From JAJDXW01 sp965214795 (lineage in GTDB: Bacteria; Pseudomonadota; Gammaproteobacteria; HK1), in assembly GCA_965214795.1 (NCBI GenBank), contig OZ243976.1, positions 1,116,001 through 1,180,000 on the forward strand: a stretch of DNA of 64,000 nt, read 5' to 3'. Positions 1 to 8,345 of the stretch are shown here, one piece after another (the first letter of the stretch is position 1; every line of letters begins with the position of its first letter). Both the position numbers and the translations under genes were made by a program. A model generated the notes under the pieces. That model was not told where the DNA came from. It saw only the letters and a list, made by a program, of their open reading frames with translations, and made no database searches.

Positions 1-86
1 TCGGTCCCGGCGACCCGGTGGCATTCGACTTCGACCGCGACTGGTGCCACCTGTTCGACTCCGCGAGCGGCGCCCGCCTCAACTGA
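1..86 (+). CDS. ABC sugar importer ATPase, C-terminal end only
   Basis: Only the last 27 codons are in the window, read from base 3 to a TGA at 84-86. The peptide ends with GDPVAFDFDRDWCHLFD followed by an SG-x-R-L tail. This is the usual ending of the TOBE/OB domain in MalK/UgpC-type ATPases, where a conserved 'H-LFD' stretch closes the protein. Such ATPases energise carbohydrate ABC importers at the inner membrane. The ABC sugar importer at 20.7-24 kb in this window has no ATPase of its own, so a shared ATPase is conceivable, but the two loci are 20 kb apart. Assignment rests on a short tail and is moderate. Confidence 0.5.
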   Translation, partial: GPGDPVAFDFDRDWCHLFDSASGARLN

Positions 87-109
87 GGGGTGGCTTTCCC
101 TGTTTGCCG

Positions 110-844
110 ATGGCGGCTTCGGCGGAATCTTCGAGCCCGACGCGGCTCATCGCGTTGCTGATCGACGGCGACAACGCGCAGCCGTCGCTCATCGAGGAGG
201 TGCTGGCGGAGACGGCGAAGCATGGGTCCATCGCGGTCCGGCGCATCTACGGCGACTGGACGAAGCCCGAGATGTCGGGGTGGAAGAACTCGCTGCACAC
301 CTACGCGGTGCAGCCGATACAGCAGTTCCGCTACACCACCGGGAAGAACGCGACGGACAGCGCTCTCATCATCGAAGCGATGGACCTCCTGCACTCGGAT
401 ACGGTCGGCGGCTTCTGCATCGTGTCGAGCGACAGCGACTACACGCGCCTCGCGACGAGGATCCGCGAGCAGGGGCTGTTCGTGATGGGGATCGGCCGAT
501 CGGGAACGCCGAAATCGTTCGTCAACGCCTGCGAGATGTTCGTGTACACGGAGAATCTCGTTCCGGAGGACAAGCCGAAGTCCGCCCGCAAGAGACCGGC
601 CGGCGACGGCGATTGGACCCGGACCGTCGCGCAGGCAACGGAGATGGCCATCCAGGACGACGGCTGGGCGATTCTGGGAGAAGTGGGACAGCACGTGCGG
701 CAGCTCGACCCCGCCTTCGACCCCCGGAGCTTCGGCCACAAGCAGCTCTCCCTGCTCGTCAAGTCCCGCCCGGACCTCTTCAAGACCCGGGAATCGAAGA
801 CCAAGAACGGCCCCTCGAAGATCTACGTCAAGCCGGCCGGCTGA
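110..844 (+). CDS. NYN-domain putative ribonuclease with C-terminal LOTUS/OST-HTH domain
   Basis: The 244-residue protein has an N-terminal NYN (PIN-like, LabA/DUF88) domain with the expected acidic motifs: LIDGDN near residue 17, TDSALIIEAMDLL near residue 80 and SSDSDYTRLA near residue 107. These would form the metal-binding nuclease site. Residues of about 165-240 (AILGEVGQHVR ... FGHKQLSLLVKSRPDLF) match an OST-HTH/LOTUS domain, an RNA-binding winged helix often joined to NYN domains. I chose ATG 110; a GTG at 44 would add 22 residues that overlap the preceding gene in another frame. No strong Shine-Dalgarno sequence is visible. The likely role is RNA processing or decay in the cytoplasm; the target is unknown. 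Confidence 0.8.
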   Translation: MAASAESSSPTRLIALLIDGDNAQPSLIEEVLAETAKHGSIAVRRIYGDWTKPEMSGWKNSLHTYAVQPIQQFRYTTGKNATDSALIIEAMDLLHSDTVGGFCIVSSDSDYTRLATRIREQGLFVMGIGRSGTPKSFVNACEMFVYTENLVPEDKPKSARKRPAGDGDWTRTVAQATEMAIQDDGWAILGEVGQHVRQLDPAFDPRSFGHKQLSLLVKSRPDLFKTRESKTKNGPSKIYVKPAG

Positions 845-1015
845 CCACCGCCTCCATCCGGGGAGGAACGGGCACCGAGTCTCGGTCACTCCGGATTCGC
901 GGTTGCCTTCCGGGGTTCTCCATGAGCGGGGCAGTTCGACACCGGAAAACTCGCCGAGCCGGTCATTGGTAATTTATGCTCCGGAATGTGGTCACAAAAT
1001 CAGCGGGCAGGAGTC

Positions 1016-1348
1016 ATGGCTTCAATCGGCGTCATCAGCGCGCGCGACCTCAGGCAGCGCTCAGGCGAGCTCTTCAAGGACGCGGAGGAAGGACGTCTCG
1101 TGCTCATCACGAAGCACGGGCGACCCTCGATCCTGGCCGTACCCTTCGACGACCGGCTGCTCGAGCTGGGCGTTCATCGCGCTCTCGCGCTGCACCTCTT
1201 CGAGAGGAGTCACGCCACCCTGACGCGGGCTGCGAAGGTCGCGGGCGTGACCCCGGAGGAATTCGTGGGCCTGCTCGGCAGAGCGGGGATCCCAGCCGTA
1301 GATTACCCGCCCGAGGAGCTTGACGAGGAGCTCGGTGCGGCCTCATGA
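1016..1348 (+). CDS. Antitoxin with Phd/YefM domain joined to a UPF0175-like domain
   Basis: Residues 1-55 (MASIGVISARDLRQRSGELF, then a 'GRLVLITKHGRP' strand) are a Phd/YefM antitoxin domain that binds DNA. Residues of about 60-105 (LTRAAKVAGVTPEEFVGLLG ... VDYPPEEL) look like UPF0175, another antitoxin-type helix-turn-helix. ATG 1016 is chosen because AGGAG lies 4 bases upstream at 1008-1012; an in-frame ATG at 986 lacks this. The stop overlaps the next start by 4 bases (ATGA), so the pair is translationally coupled. The inferred role is to neutralise the downstream PIN-like toxin and to autorepress the operon. Confidence 0.8.
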   Translation: MASIGVISARDLRQRSGELFKDAEEGRLVLITKHGRPSILAVPFDDRLLELGVHRALALHLFERSHATLTRAAKVAGVTPEEFVGLLGRAGIPAVDYPPEELDEELGAAS

Positions 1349-1839
1349 CCCGGCCGGTGGTGGCGGACACCGGGCCTCTCATTGCCTTGGCGAGGGTCGC
1401 GCGGCTGGAACTGTTGCGACGGCTGTACGAGCGGATCGTCGTACCGCCGGCCGTTCACGTCGAGCTCGCGGTTGATTCCGATCGGCCGGGTGCAAGAGTC
1501 CTCTCCGGCGCGTTCGACGCGGGGTGGCTCACCGTTGAATCCGTTACGGATCCGGCCCTGGCCAGGGAATTGGCACGACTCCTTGATCCCGGAGAGGCGG
1601 AAGCGATCGCACTCGCGGAACAGGAGGACGCCTGCTTTCTCCTCGTCGACGACGCGAGGGGAAGGCGGATAGCCCGTTCGCGCGAGCTGTCCGTCGTCGG
1701 AGTCGCCGGCATCCTCCTTGTTGCCAAGTCCCAAGGGGAGCTCGCCACAGTCCGGCCCACTCTCGACGCGCTGGCGAAGACTGGATACCGTCTGTCCCCC
1801 CGTCTCATTGCCGGAGTCCTCGCCAGGGCGGGCGAGTAA
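1345..1839 (+). CDS. DUF3368 PIN-like toxin
   Basis: This 164-residue protein starts with VVADTGPLIALARV, the first acidic motif of DUF3368 PIN-like nucleases. Further conserved features are PPAVHVEL near residue 35, LDPGEAEAIALAEQ near residue 88 and LLVDDARGRRIA near residue 105, which together give the usual set of metal-binding acidic residues. The family acts as an RNA-cleaving toxin partnered by UPF0175 or Phd-type antitoxins, which is what precedes it here with a 4-base overlap. Length is normal for the family. RNase activity is inferred from the family. Confidence 0.85.
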   Translation: MTRPVVADTGPLIALARVARLELLRRLYERIVVPPAVHVELAVDSDRPGARVLSGAFDAGWLTVESVTDPALARELARLLDPGEAEAIALAEQEDACFLLVDDARGRRIARSRELSVVGVAGILLVAKSQGELATVRPTLDALAKTGYRLSPRLIAGVLARAGE

Positions 1840-1901
1840 CCCTGTTCCCATTCCCGTCAGAGGGTCGGGAAACGTATCGCGCGGCGCGCCAGCGCGGCGG
1901 A

Positions 1902-2540
1902 TCAGGGGCGCCAGTCGAAGAAGTTGCCGAGCAGGCGGAGGCCGGGACGCTGGCTCTTCTCCGGATGGAACTGGACCGCGAACAGGTTGCCGGCGGCGAT
2001 GGCGGCGGTGAAGCGAACCGCATAGTCCGTGCGGCCGGCGACGAGGCGCGGGTCGGCGGGCGCCACGTAGTAGCTGTGGACGAAGTAGAATCGCTCTCCG
2101 TCCTCGATGCCTCGCCAGAGCGGGTGCGGTGCCGCCTGCCAGACCTGATTCCAGCCCATGTGCGGGACCTTGAGCCGGCTCGAGGTGGTGGGGTCGCGGG
2201 GCGGAAAGCGGGTGACCCGGCCGCGAAAGGCCGCGAGACCCCGCGTGCCGCCGTTCTCCTCGCTCTCCTCCATCAGGGCCTGGAGGCCGATGCAGATGCC
2301 GAGGAAGGGCTTTTCGCGAATCGCGTCGCGCACGCACGCTTCGAGGCCGTGCGCGGCGAGCTGCGCCATGCAGTCCCCGATTGCGCCCTGGCCGGGGAAG
2401 ATGATTCGGTCCGCCGCGGCGATGCGCTCCGGATCGGCGGTGACGAGCGCGTCGACCGACTCGCCGCCGACGTACCGCACGGCCTTCTCGACGGAACGAA
2501 GGTTGCCCATTCCGAAATCGACGATCGCGACCCGCTGCAC
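1902..2540 (-). CDS. hisH: Imidazole glycerol phosphate synthase glutaminase subunit HisH
   Basis: HisH hydrolyses glutamine and passes ammonia to HisF to make imidazole glycerol phosphate in histidine synthesis. The 212-residue protein begins QRVAIVDFGMGNLRSV and has the class I amidotransferase triad: Cys83 in FLGICIGLQ, and His and Glu in VQFHPEKS near residue 190. Start is GTG 2540, which fits the family N-terminus exactly; upstream in-frame starts would add an unrelated Arg/Gly-rich leader. hisB lies 460 bp upstream on the same strand, but hisA and hisF do not follow. A toxin-antitoxin pair lies downstream instead. Confidence 0.95.
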   Translation of the reverse strand: MQRVAIVDFGMGNLRSVEKAVRYVGGESVDALVTADPERIAAADRIIFPGQGAIGDCMAQLAAHGLEACVRDAIREKPFLGICIGLQALMEESEENGGTRGLAAFRGRVTRFPPRDPTTSSRLKVPHMGWNQVWQAAPHPLWRGIEDGERFYFVHSYYVAPADPRLVAGRTDYAVRFTAAIAAGNLFAVQFHPEKSQRPGLRLLGNFFDWRP

Positions 2541-2747
2541 GGCTAGCGCTCCGGTACCGCCGGAACGAGCCACGGCCGCCGCGGCTCCGCCACGCCACCC
2601 GTTTCCGCGGCGCGATCCCGGATCGCGGTTCGGCGCGCCGCCTCCCGTCCGGCCGCCGTTTCCGTCTGCCTTTCCACGGCGGGATTCATTTGGCGCTTGT
2701 ATCCATAGCTTGACAGCCCTCGACAGCCCTCGCACCGGCCCCCTGTT

Positions 2748-2851
2748 GTCGGATTACGCTGAGCGAATCCGACCTGCGAAGGACCGGCAGCCCCCCGCTT
2801 CCGCGGGGACAGGCCCCTGGCAGGTCGGGTCAGCCGAAGGCGTAACCCGAC
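2748..2851. repeat. Pair of inverted REP-like elements in the hisB-hisH gap
   Basis: Two copies of a dispersed palindromic element lie in opposite orientation. At 2748-2777 perfect 8-bp arms GTCGGATT and AATCCGAC flank a 10-base loop and are followed by CTGC. At 2824-2851 arms GTCGGGT and ACCCGAC are preceded by GCAG. Related copies occur at 11321, 18145, 37431-37506 and 48284-48362. The head-to-head pair resembles BIME units of REP sequences. This is the main content of the 460-bp gap 2541-3000; no gene was found there. Confidence 0.8.
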
Positions 2852-3000
2852 GACACACGGCGTGGTGCAGGCTGCGCACCGTCTCCAGCCAAGGGTACAA
2901 GCCCCATTCATTTCAACACTCCGGCTGAGCGCGCTTGACACGGGCGAGGCTCTTCCGGAACCGGAATGACTATCGGCCCAGCCCGAGCCGAGGCTGCCGA

Positions 3001-3594
3001 TCAGAGCACGCCCTTCGTGGAGGGGACCGTGTCCGGATGGCGCTCGTCGCGGGCCGCGGCCATGCGGAGCGCCCGCCCGAAGGCCTTGAACATCGTTTCC
3101 GCGACGTGGTGGGCGTTGCGTCCCTCGAGGTTGTCGATGTGCAGCGTCGCCCGCGCCGAGTTGACGAACCCCTGAAAGAATTCCCGCACCAGGTCCACGT
3201 CGAAGTCGCCGATCCGGGGACGGGAGAAGTCCACCCGGTAGTGAAGCCCGGGCCGGCCGGAGAAGTCGATGACCACCCGCGAGAGCGCCTCGTCGAGGGG
3301 GACGTGGGCGTGCCCGTAGCGCACGATGCCGCGCTTGTCCCCGAGCGCTTCCGCGACCGCCGCCCCGAGGACGATGCCGACGTCCTCGACGGTGTGGTGG
3401 GCGTCGATCTCGAGGTCCCCCTCCGCCCGGACCTCGAGGTCCACGAGCCCGTGGCGCGCCACCTGGTCCAGCATGTGCTCGAGGAACGGTATCCCGGTGG
3501 CGATGTCGGCCTCGCCGGTGCCGTCGAGGTCGACCGCGATCTCGATCCGGGTCTCCTTCGTGTCGCGCTGGATGGTGGCGCTTCGGTGCTGCAT
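3001..3594 (-). CDS. hisB: Imidazoleglycerol-phosphate dehydratase HisB
   Basis: HisB removes water from imidazole glycerol phosphate to give imidazole acetol phosphate. The 197-residue protein is the single-domain form without the phosphatase domain seen in enterobacteria. Both manganese-binding histidine motifs are present: DAHHTVEDVG near residue 68 and NAHHVAET near residue 160. The N-terminus R-x-T-x-E-T-R-I-x-I is typical. ATG 3594 gives the family length. It is probably cotranscribed with hisH across a gap holding inverted repeats that could affect the transcript. Confidence 0.95.
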   Translation of the reverse strand: MQHRSATIQRDTKETRIEIAVDLDGTGEADIATGIPFLEHMLDQVARHGLVDLEVRAEGDLEIDAHHTVEDVGIVLGAAVAEALGDKRGIVRYGHAHVPLDEALSRVVIDFSGRPGLHYRVDFSRPRIGDFDVDLVREFFQGFVNSARATLHIDNLEGRNAHHVAETMFKAFGRALRMAAARDERHPDTVPSTKGVL

Positions 3595-3758
3595 GGCGAA
3601 TTCCGCACGGTCGGGCGGCCCTTCGTGCCGGGGGAATCCCGCCGCCCGGCCGAGAAGGTGCAAACGGGCCGGCGGAGAGGACGAGAGGACGGGACGGGCC
3701 GCAAGGCCGATAGGTTACCCGACCGTGCGGCCGGGCTGCCATGCACCGCCTTGTCCAA

Positions 3759-3901
3759 AGGCAGTTCTCATTTTAGCGCCTGACTTCACCCCGAGCCGCA
3801 AGCCGTCTTCTCCTGGCGACTCGATCCGGGGCCGATCGGGGGCAGATCGACGGTCGTGCCGGTCCGGCAGCAGGATCCGACGAGCAAAATGAGAACTGCT
3901 G
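3759..3901. mobile_element. MITE family A, copy 1 (143 bp)
   Basis: A non-coding element has 14-bp perfect terminal inverted repeats, GCAGTTCTCATTTT at 3761-3774 and AAAATGAGAACTGC at 3886-3899, with two further bases at each end. It is flanked by a perfect 9-bp direct repeat CTTGTCCAA at 3750-3758 and 3902-3910, read as the target-site duplication. A second copy with its own distinct 9-bp duplication is at 24321-24476. It encodes no transposase and must have moved in trans. It lies between divergent hisB and lutA. Confidence 0.9.
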
Positions 3902-4086
3902 CTTGTCCAATGACACATGAGCCCGAAGGGGGGCGTGATTCCAACGTGAGGTGAGCCTGACGGGTGTGAAGCGGGGCATCATCGGGAGAGGATCGGGATG
4001 CTCGGACCCACCGAGTGCGGACCGTGGACGAGGTCCGCTCCTTCCTTTCTGGCGGCCAGCCGGCCGACATGGAACAATCCGCGCCC

Positions 4087-4935
4087 ATGGAGGATACAAG
4101 CCAAGCACCCGCGGCCGGGCGGCGGGTGGGACTCTTCGTCACCTGCCTCGTCGACCTCTACCGGCCCTCCACCGGCTTCGCGGCGGTGCGCTTGCTCGAA
4201 ACGGCCGGCTGTGAGGTGGAGGTGCCCCCGGGGCAGACCTGTTGCGGCCAGCCCGCATTCAACAGCGGCGACGAGGAGACGACCCGAGCGATCGCCCGCT
4301 CGGTCATCGAGCGATTCGAGGGCTTCGACTACCTGGTCGCGCCATCCGGGTCGTGCGCGGGCATGATCCGGCGCCATCTCCCCGATCTGTTCCGGCACGA
4401 TGCCGGGTGGCGGGAACGGGCCGAGCGGCTCTCCGCCCGCACCTTCGAGCTCACGAGCTTCCTCGTGGATGTCTGCGGCGCGGCGGCGGTCGAGCGCATC
4501 CGGGGCGCGCAAGCCCCGAGCGGGGTCCGCCGGGTGACCTACCACGATTCGTGCTCGGGCCTTCGCGAGCTGGGCGTCCGGGAGCAGCCGCGGCGTCTCC
4601 TTGCCGGGGTTGCCGGGCTCGATCTCGTCGAGATGGCCGACGCGCAGGTGTGCTGCGGCTTCGGGGGGACCTTCTGCGTCAAGTATCCGGGGATCTCCGG
4701 GCGGATGGTCAGCGAGAAGGTCGAGAACATCGCCGCCGCGAGGGCGGATGCGGTGCTCGCGGGCGACATCGGCTGCCTCCTCAACATCGCGGGGCGAATG
4801 GGTCGGGAGGGCCGGTCCGGGCGGGTGTTCCACGTCGCCGAGGTGCTCGCGGGGGCGGCGGATCGGGGGATCGGCGAGCCGGCGGCCGGCGCGCCCGGCG
4901 CGAGCGCCAACGGCGGCCGGTCCGTCCGTGGCTGA
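4087..4935 (+). CDS. lutA: LutA/YkgE-type (Fe-S)-binding protein of lactate oxidation
   Basis: LutA, LutB and LutC together oxidise L-lactate to pyruvate. This protein begins VGLFVTCLVDLYRPSTGFA and carries the two cysteine-rich CCG domains of the family: QTCCGQPAFNSG near residue 55 and AQVCCGFGGTFCVKYP near residue 200, with other conserved cysteines in APSGSCAGM and YHDSCSG. These bind iron-sulfur clusters. ATG 4087 was preferred; ATG 4069 is in frame and equally possible, and neither has a clear Shine-Dalgarno sequence. lutB begins 22 bases downstream. The last 30 residues are a low-complexity tail. Confidence 0.88.
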   Translation: MEDTSQAPAAGRRVGLFVTCLVDLYRPSTGFAAVRLLETAGCEVEVPPGQTCCGQPAFNSGDEETTRAIARSVIERFEGFDYLVAPSGSCAGMIRRHLPDLFRHDAGWRERAERLSARTFELTSFLVDVCGAAAVERIRGAQAPSGVRRVTYHDSCSGLRELGVREQPRRLLAGVAGLDLVEMADAQVCCGFGGTFCVKYPGISGRMVSEKVENIAAARADAVLAGDIGCLLNIAGRMGREGRSGRVFHVAEVLAGAADRGIGEPAAGAPGASANGGRSVRG

Positions 4936-4957
4936 GCCACGGGCGAGGTGAGGAGCG

Positions 4958-6379
4958 GTGGTCCCCGAGTCGCACCGTTTTCCGAAGCGGGCCGGGCAGG
5001 CGCTCGCCGACGAGGGTCTCCGCCTCGCCCTCGATCGCGCCCGCCGGGGCTTCATCGGCAACCGGCGCAAGGCGGTCGATGCCCTGCCGGAGTTCCAGGC
5101 CCTGCGCGAGGCCGCGCGCCGCATCAAGGAGCATACCCTCTCGAACCTCGATCTCTACCTGGAGCGGTTCGAGTCGCGTGTCGTCGCCTCGGGCGGGCGG
5201 GTGCACTGGGCCGCGGACGGCTCCGAGGCGCGGGCCCGCATCATCGACATCTGTCGCAAGGCGAACGCCCGCACCGTCACCAAGGGCAAGTCCATGGTGG
5301 GGGAAGAAGTCGCCCTCAACGAGGCGCTCGAGGAAGCGGACCTCGAAGTCGTCGAGACGGACCTCGGCGAGTACATCATTCAGCTCGCGGACGAGACCCC
5401 GAGCCACATCGTGGCTCCCGCCATCCACAAGACCCGCGAGCAAATCCGCGAGCTCTTCGCGAAGCACCACGCCCCGCTCGGCCTCGGGGCGCCCGGCCTC
5501 GGGCACGCGGAGCTGGTCGCGCGGGCGCGCGAAGTGCTCCGGCGCGACTTTCTCCGCGCCGACGTCGGGATCACGGGGGCGAACTTCCTCATCGCGGAAT
5601 CGGGCTCGACGGTGATCGTGACCAACGAAGGGAACGGCGACCTCAGCAACACCCTGCCCCGGGTGCACGTCGTCATCGCCGGCATCGAGAAGGTCCTGCC
5701 GGGCTACGAGGACCTCTGCACCATTCTCCGGCTCCTCGCGAGGAGCGCCACCGGGCAGGAGATGTCGGTCTACACCACCGTCTCCACGGGACCGCGCCGG
5801 AACGAGGACCTCGACGGCCCGGAGGAGTTCCACGTGGTGCTGGTCGACAACGGCCGCTCCGCCATGCTGGGCGGCGAGTATCGCGAGATGCTGCGCTGCA
5901 TCCGCTGCGGCGCCTGCCTCAACCACTGCCCGGTCTACCATGCGGTCGGCGGCCACGCCTACGGCTGGGTGTACACCGGCCCGATGGGGTCGGTGCTGAC
6001 CCCGCTTATCGTGGGGCTCGACCAGGCTCACCACCTCCCGAACGCCTGCACCCTCAATGGACGCTGCGAGCAGGTCTGTCCGATGAGCATCCCCTTGCCG
6101 TCCATGCTGCGCAAGCTCCGCGCGCGCGGGTTCGAGCGCGGGCTCGGCAGCCGGACCGCGCGCCTGGGGCTCGCGGCGTGGGGATTCCTCGCCCGTCGCC
6201 CCGCCCTCTACCGCCCCCTGACCGGGGCGGCGGTCGGGATGATGGGCTGGCTCGGACGGCGCCGCGGCGCCTTCCGCCGGGTGCCTCTCGCGGCGGGCTG
6301 GACGGCGGCGCGCGACCTCCCGGCGCCGGAAGGGGTGACGTTTCAGCGAGCGTGGCGCCGGCGGGGTGCCGGGCCGTGA
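4958..6379 (+). CDS. lutB: LutB iron-sulfur protein of lactate oxidation
   Basis: The 473-residue protein matches LutB. It has an N-terminal LUD domain (KANARTVTKGKSMVGEEVAL; FLIAESGSTVIVTNEGNGDL) followed by a ferredoxin-like region, CIRCGACLNHCPVY near residue 312 and CTLNGRCEQVCPM near residue 363, for two 4Fe-4S clusters. GTG 4958 is the start, with GGTGAGGAG just upstream. The gene is the middle of lutA-lutB-lutC. Length is normal, and the hydrophobic C-terminal stretch is common in the family. Confidence 0.93.
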   Translation: MVPESHRFPKRAGQALADEGLRLALDRARRGFIGNRRKAVDALPEFQALREAARRIKEHTLSNLDLYLERFESRVVASGGRVHWAADGSEARARIIDICRKANARTVTKGKSMVGEEVALNEALEEADLEVVETDLGEYIIQLADETPSHIVAPAIHKTREQIRELFAKHHAPLGLGAPGLGHAELVARAREVLRRDFLRADVGITGANFLIAESGSTVIVTNEGNGDLSNTLPRVHVVIAGIEKVLPGYEDLCTILRLLARSATGQEMSVYTTVSTGPRRNEDLDGPEEFHVVLVDNGRSAMLGGEYREMLRCIRCGACLNHCPVYHAVGGHAYGWVYTGPMGSVLTPLIVGLDQAHHLPNACTLNGRCEQVCPMSIPLPSMLRKLRARGFERGLGSRTARLGLAAWGFLARRPALYRPLTGAAVGMMGWLGRRRGAFRRVPLAAGWTAARDLPAPEGVTFQRAWRRRGAGP

Positions 6380-6497
6380 CCAGGGGAGGGGCCGCGCCGC
6401 TCTTCCGGGCGGTGGCGGCGGGGCCGACCGCTCGTTCGCGAGGCCGGGTCCGCCGGCTCGCTGGCGCGGCGGCGGGCTTCCCGGCGAATCCGCGGCG

Positions 6498-7202
6498 ATG
6501 AGCGCCGGCTCGGGGGGCGGCCCGTCGAACGCGCCGTCGGGCGGGCCGCCGAGCACGCGGGACCGGATCCTCGGCGCGGTCCGTTCCGCGGTCCGCCGCG
6601 ACCCCGCCGAGGCCGTGTTCCGGAGGCAGGAGATCGAGGCGCGCATGGCCGCCCATGAAGTGCACGTGCGTCCGGCCGTCAAAGGCGATCTCGCGGCCCG
6701 GTTCGCCGAGAAGGTGGCCCTCGTGGCCTCGACCTTCGCCCCGGTCGAGGGGGTCGACGGGGTTTCGCGGGCCGTCGCCGACTATCTGGAAGAGCGGCGG
6801 CTCGACAAGGAGATCGTGGTGACCACGGATCCCCTCCTGGAGCAGGTCCGCTGGTCGAACGAGTTCGCGGTCGTGCGCCGGGCGGCCGACCCCGGAGACC
6901 GCGTGAGCGTGACCGGCGCCTACGCCGGGGTCGCGGAGACCGGGACCCTGGTGTTCGTCTCGGACCGCACGACCCCGACGACCCTCAACTTCCTGCCGGA
7001 GACCCACGTCGCGGTGCTCGCCCGCGACCGGCTCGTCGCCCATCTCGAGGACGTGTGGGGGAGGCTTCGAGCCGAGCGCGCCGGGCCGCCCCGCACCGTC
7101 AACTTCATCACCGGCCCCTCGCGCACCGGCGACATCGAGCTCCAGCTCGAGCTCGGTGCCCACGGCCCGCGCCGGCTCCACGTCCTCCTCGTGGGCGCCT
7201 GA
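6498..7202 (+). CDS. lutC: LutC/YkgG-type LUD-domain protein
   Basis: The 234-residue protein has the LUD fold. Conserved features include VVTTDPLLEQVRW, VTGAYAGVAETGTLVF, LPETHVAVLARDRLVAHLED and the C-terminal ITGPSRTGDIELQLELGAHG, the signature of LutC. It completes the lactate-utilisation complex. ATG 6498 was chosen; a GTG at 6366 would add 44 Gly/Pro/Arg-rich residues overlapping lutB. The first 20 residues are still low in complexity. The aminotransferase gene starts 39 bases after the stop, suggesting one transcript. Confidence 0.9.
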   Translation: MSAGSGGGPSNAPSGGPPSTRDRILGAVRSAVRRDPAEAVFRRQEIEARMAAHEVHVRPAVKGDLAARFAEKVALVASTFAPVEGVDGVSRAVADYLEERRLDKEIVVTTDPLLEQVRWSNEFAVVRRAADPGDRVSVTGAYAGVAETGTLVFVSDRTTPTTLNFLPETHVAVLARDRLVAHLEDVWGRLRAERAGPPRTVNFITGPSRTGDIELQLELGAHGPRRLHVLLVGA

Positions 7203-7241
7203 TCCCGCCGCCGCCCGTTTCCCTTCCCCTATCGAGCGCCC

Positions 7242-8345
7242 ATGATCCCCTTCAGCTCCATCGTGCGGGAGCTGCCCGCCGCCATTCCCTTCGTCGGCCC
7301 CGAGGCCATCGAGCGGCGGGTCGGCCGCCCCTTCGATATCCGGGTCGGAGCGAACGAGAGCGCCTTCGGGGTCTCGCCGCACGCGGCCGAGGCCATGCGG
7401 GCCGCGATCGAGTGCATCTCCTGGTATGGCGATCCGGAAGGACACGACCTGCGGGCGGCCCTCGCCGCACATCACGGGGTCGACTCGGCCGAGGTCTGCC
7501 TCGGGGCCGGGATCGACGAGTTGCTCGGCTTCGTCGTGCGGATGGTGACCGAGCCCGGAACCCCGGTGGTGACGTCGGCCGGCGCCTACCCGACCTTCAA
7601 TTATCACGTCTCGGGCCTTGGCGCGCGCCTTGTGACCGTTCCCTACCGCGACGATCATGAGGACCCGGAGGCTCTCGGGAAGGCCGTCCGCGACTCGAGG
7701 GCGCCGATCGTCTACCTCGCCAACCCGGACAACCCGATGGGCACCTGGCATGACGCGGGCCGGGTACGGGCGTTCGTCAAAGCGCTTCCCCGGAACGCGG
7801 TGCTGGCCCTCGACGAGGCGTACATCGAGTTTGCGCCGGAGGGGGCCGACTGGCCGATGGCGACGGACGACCCGCGTGTGCTTCGCCTCCGCACCTTCTC
7901 CAAGGCGCACGGCATGGCCGGCGCGCGCATCGGGTACTGCGTGGGGCATCGCGACCTCGTCACCGGTCTCGACAAGATCCGGAACCACTTCGGGGTCAGC
8001 CGGGTCGCGCAGGCCGGGGCGCTCGCCTCGCTCCGCGACCCGGCGTTCGTGGCCGGGGTGATCGCGGAGGTGGCGGCCGGCCGTGAGGAATACGCCCGCC
8101 TCGCCGCCTCGCTCGGTCTCGTCCCCCTCCCCTCCGCGACCAACTTCGTCGCCATCGACGTGGGGGGCGGGGACCGGGCCCATGCGTTGCTCAAGGAGTT
8201 GGAGGCGCGCGGCGTCTTCGTGCGCATGCCGGGGGCCGCCCCCCTTGACCGCTGCATCCGGGTGACGGTGGGGACCGCACCCGAGCGCGCCGCGTTCGCC
8301 GCCATCCTCCCCGAAGCCCTCGCCGCCGTGGACACCGCCGCCTGA
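7242..8345 (+). CDS. hisC: Histidinol-phosphate aminotransferase family enzyme
   Basis: The 367-residue class I/II PLP-dependent aminotransferase has the HisC layout: ANESAFGVSP near residue 35, a YPTFNYH segment, LANPDNPMG near residue 160, DEAYIEF near residue 190 and the cofactor lysine in TFSKAHGMAGARIGY at about residue 221. HisC transfers an amino group between glutamate and imidazole acetol phosphate. It sits downstream of lutABC rather than with hisBH, so it may serve histidine synthesis or another amino acid made from a lactate-derived keto acid. Family assignment is firm; exact substrate is not. Confidence 0.85.
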   Translation: MIPFSSIVRELPAAIPFVGPEAIERRVGRPFDIRVGANESAFGVSPHAAEAMRAAIECISWYGDPEGHDLRAALAAHHGVDSAEVCLGAGIDELLGFVVRMVTEPGTPVVTSAGAYPTFNYHVSGLGARLVTVPYRDDHEDPEALGKAVRDSRAPIVYLANPDNPMGTWHDAGRVRAFVKALPRNAVLALDEAYIEFAPEGADWPMATDDPRVLRLRTFSKAHGMAGARIGYCVGHRDLVTGLDKIRNHFGVSRVAQAGALASLRDPAFVAGVIAEVAAGREEYARLAASLGLVPLPSATNFVAIDVGGGDRAHALLKELEARGVFVRMPGAAPLDRCIRVTVGTAPERAAFAAILPEALAAVDTAA

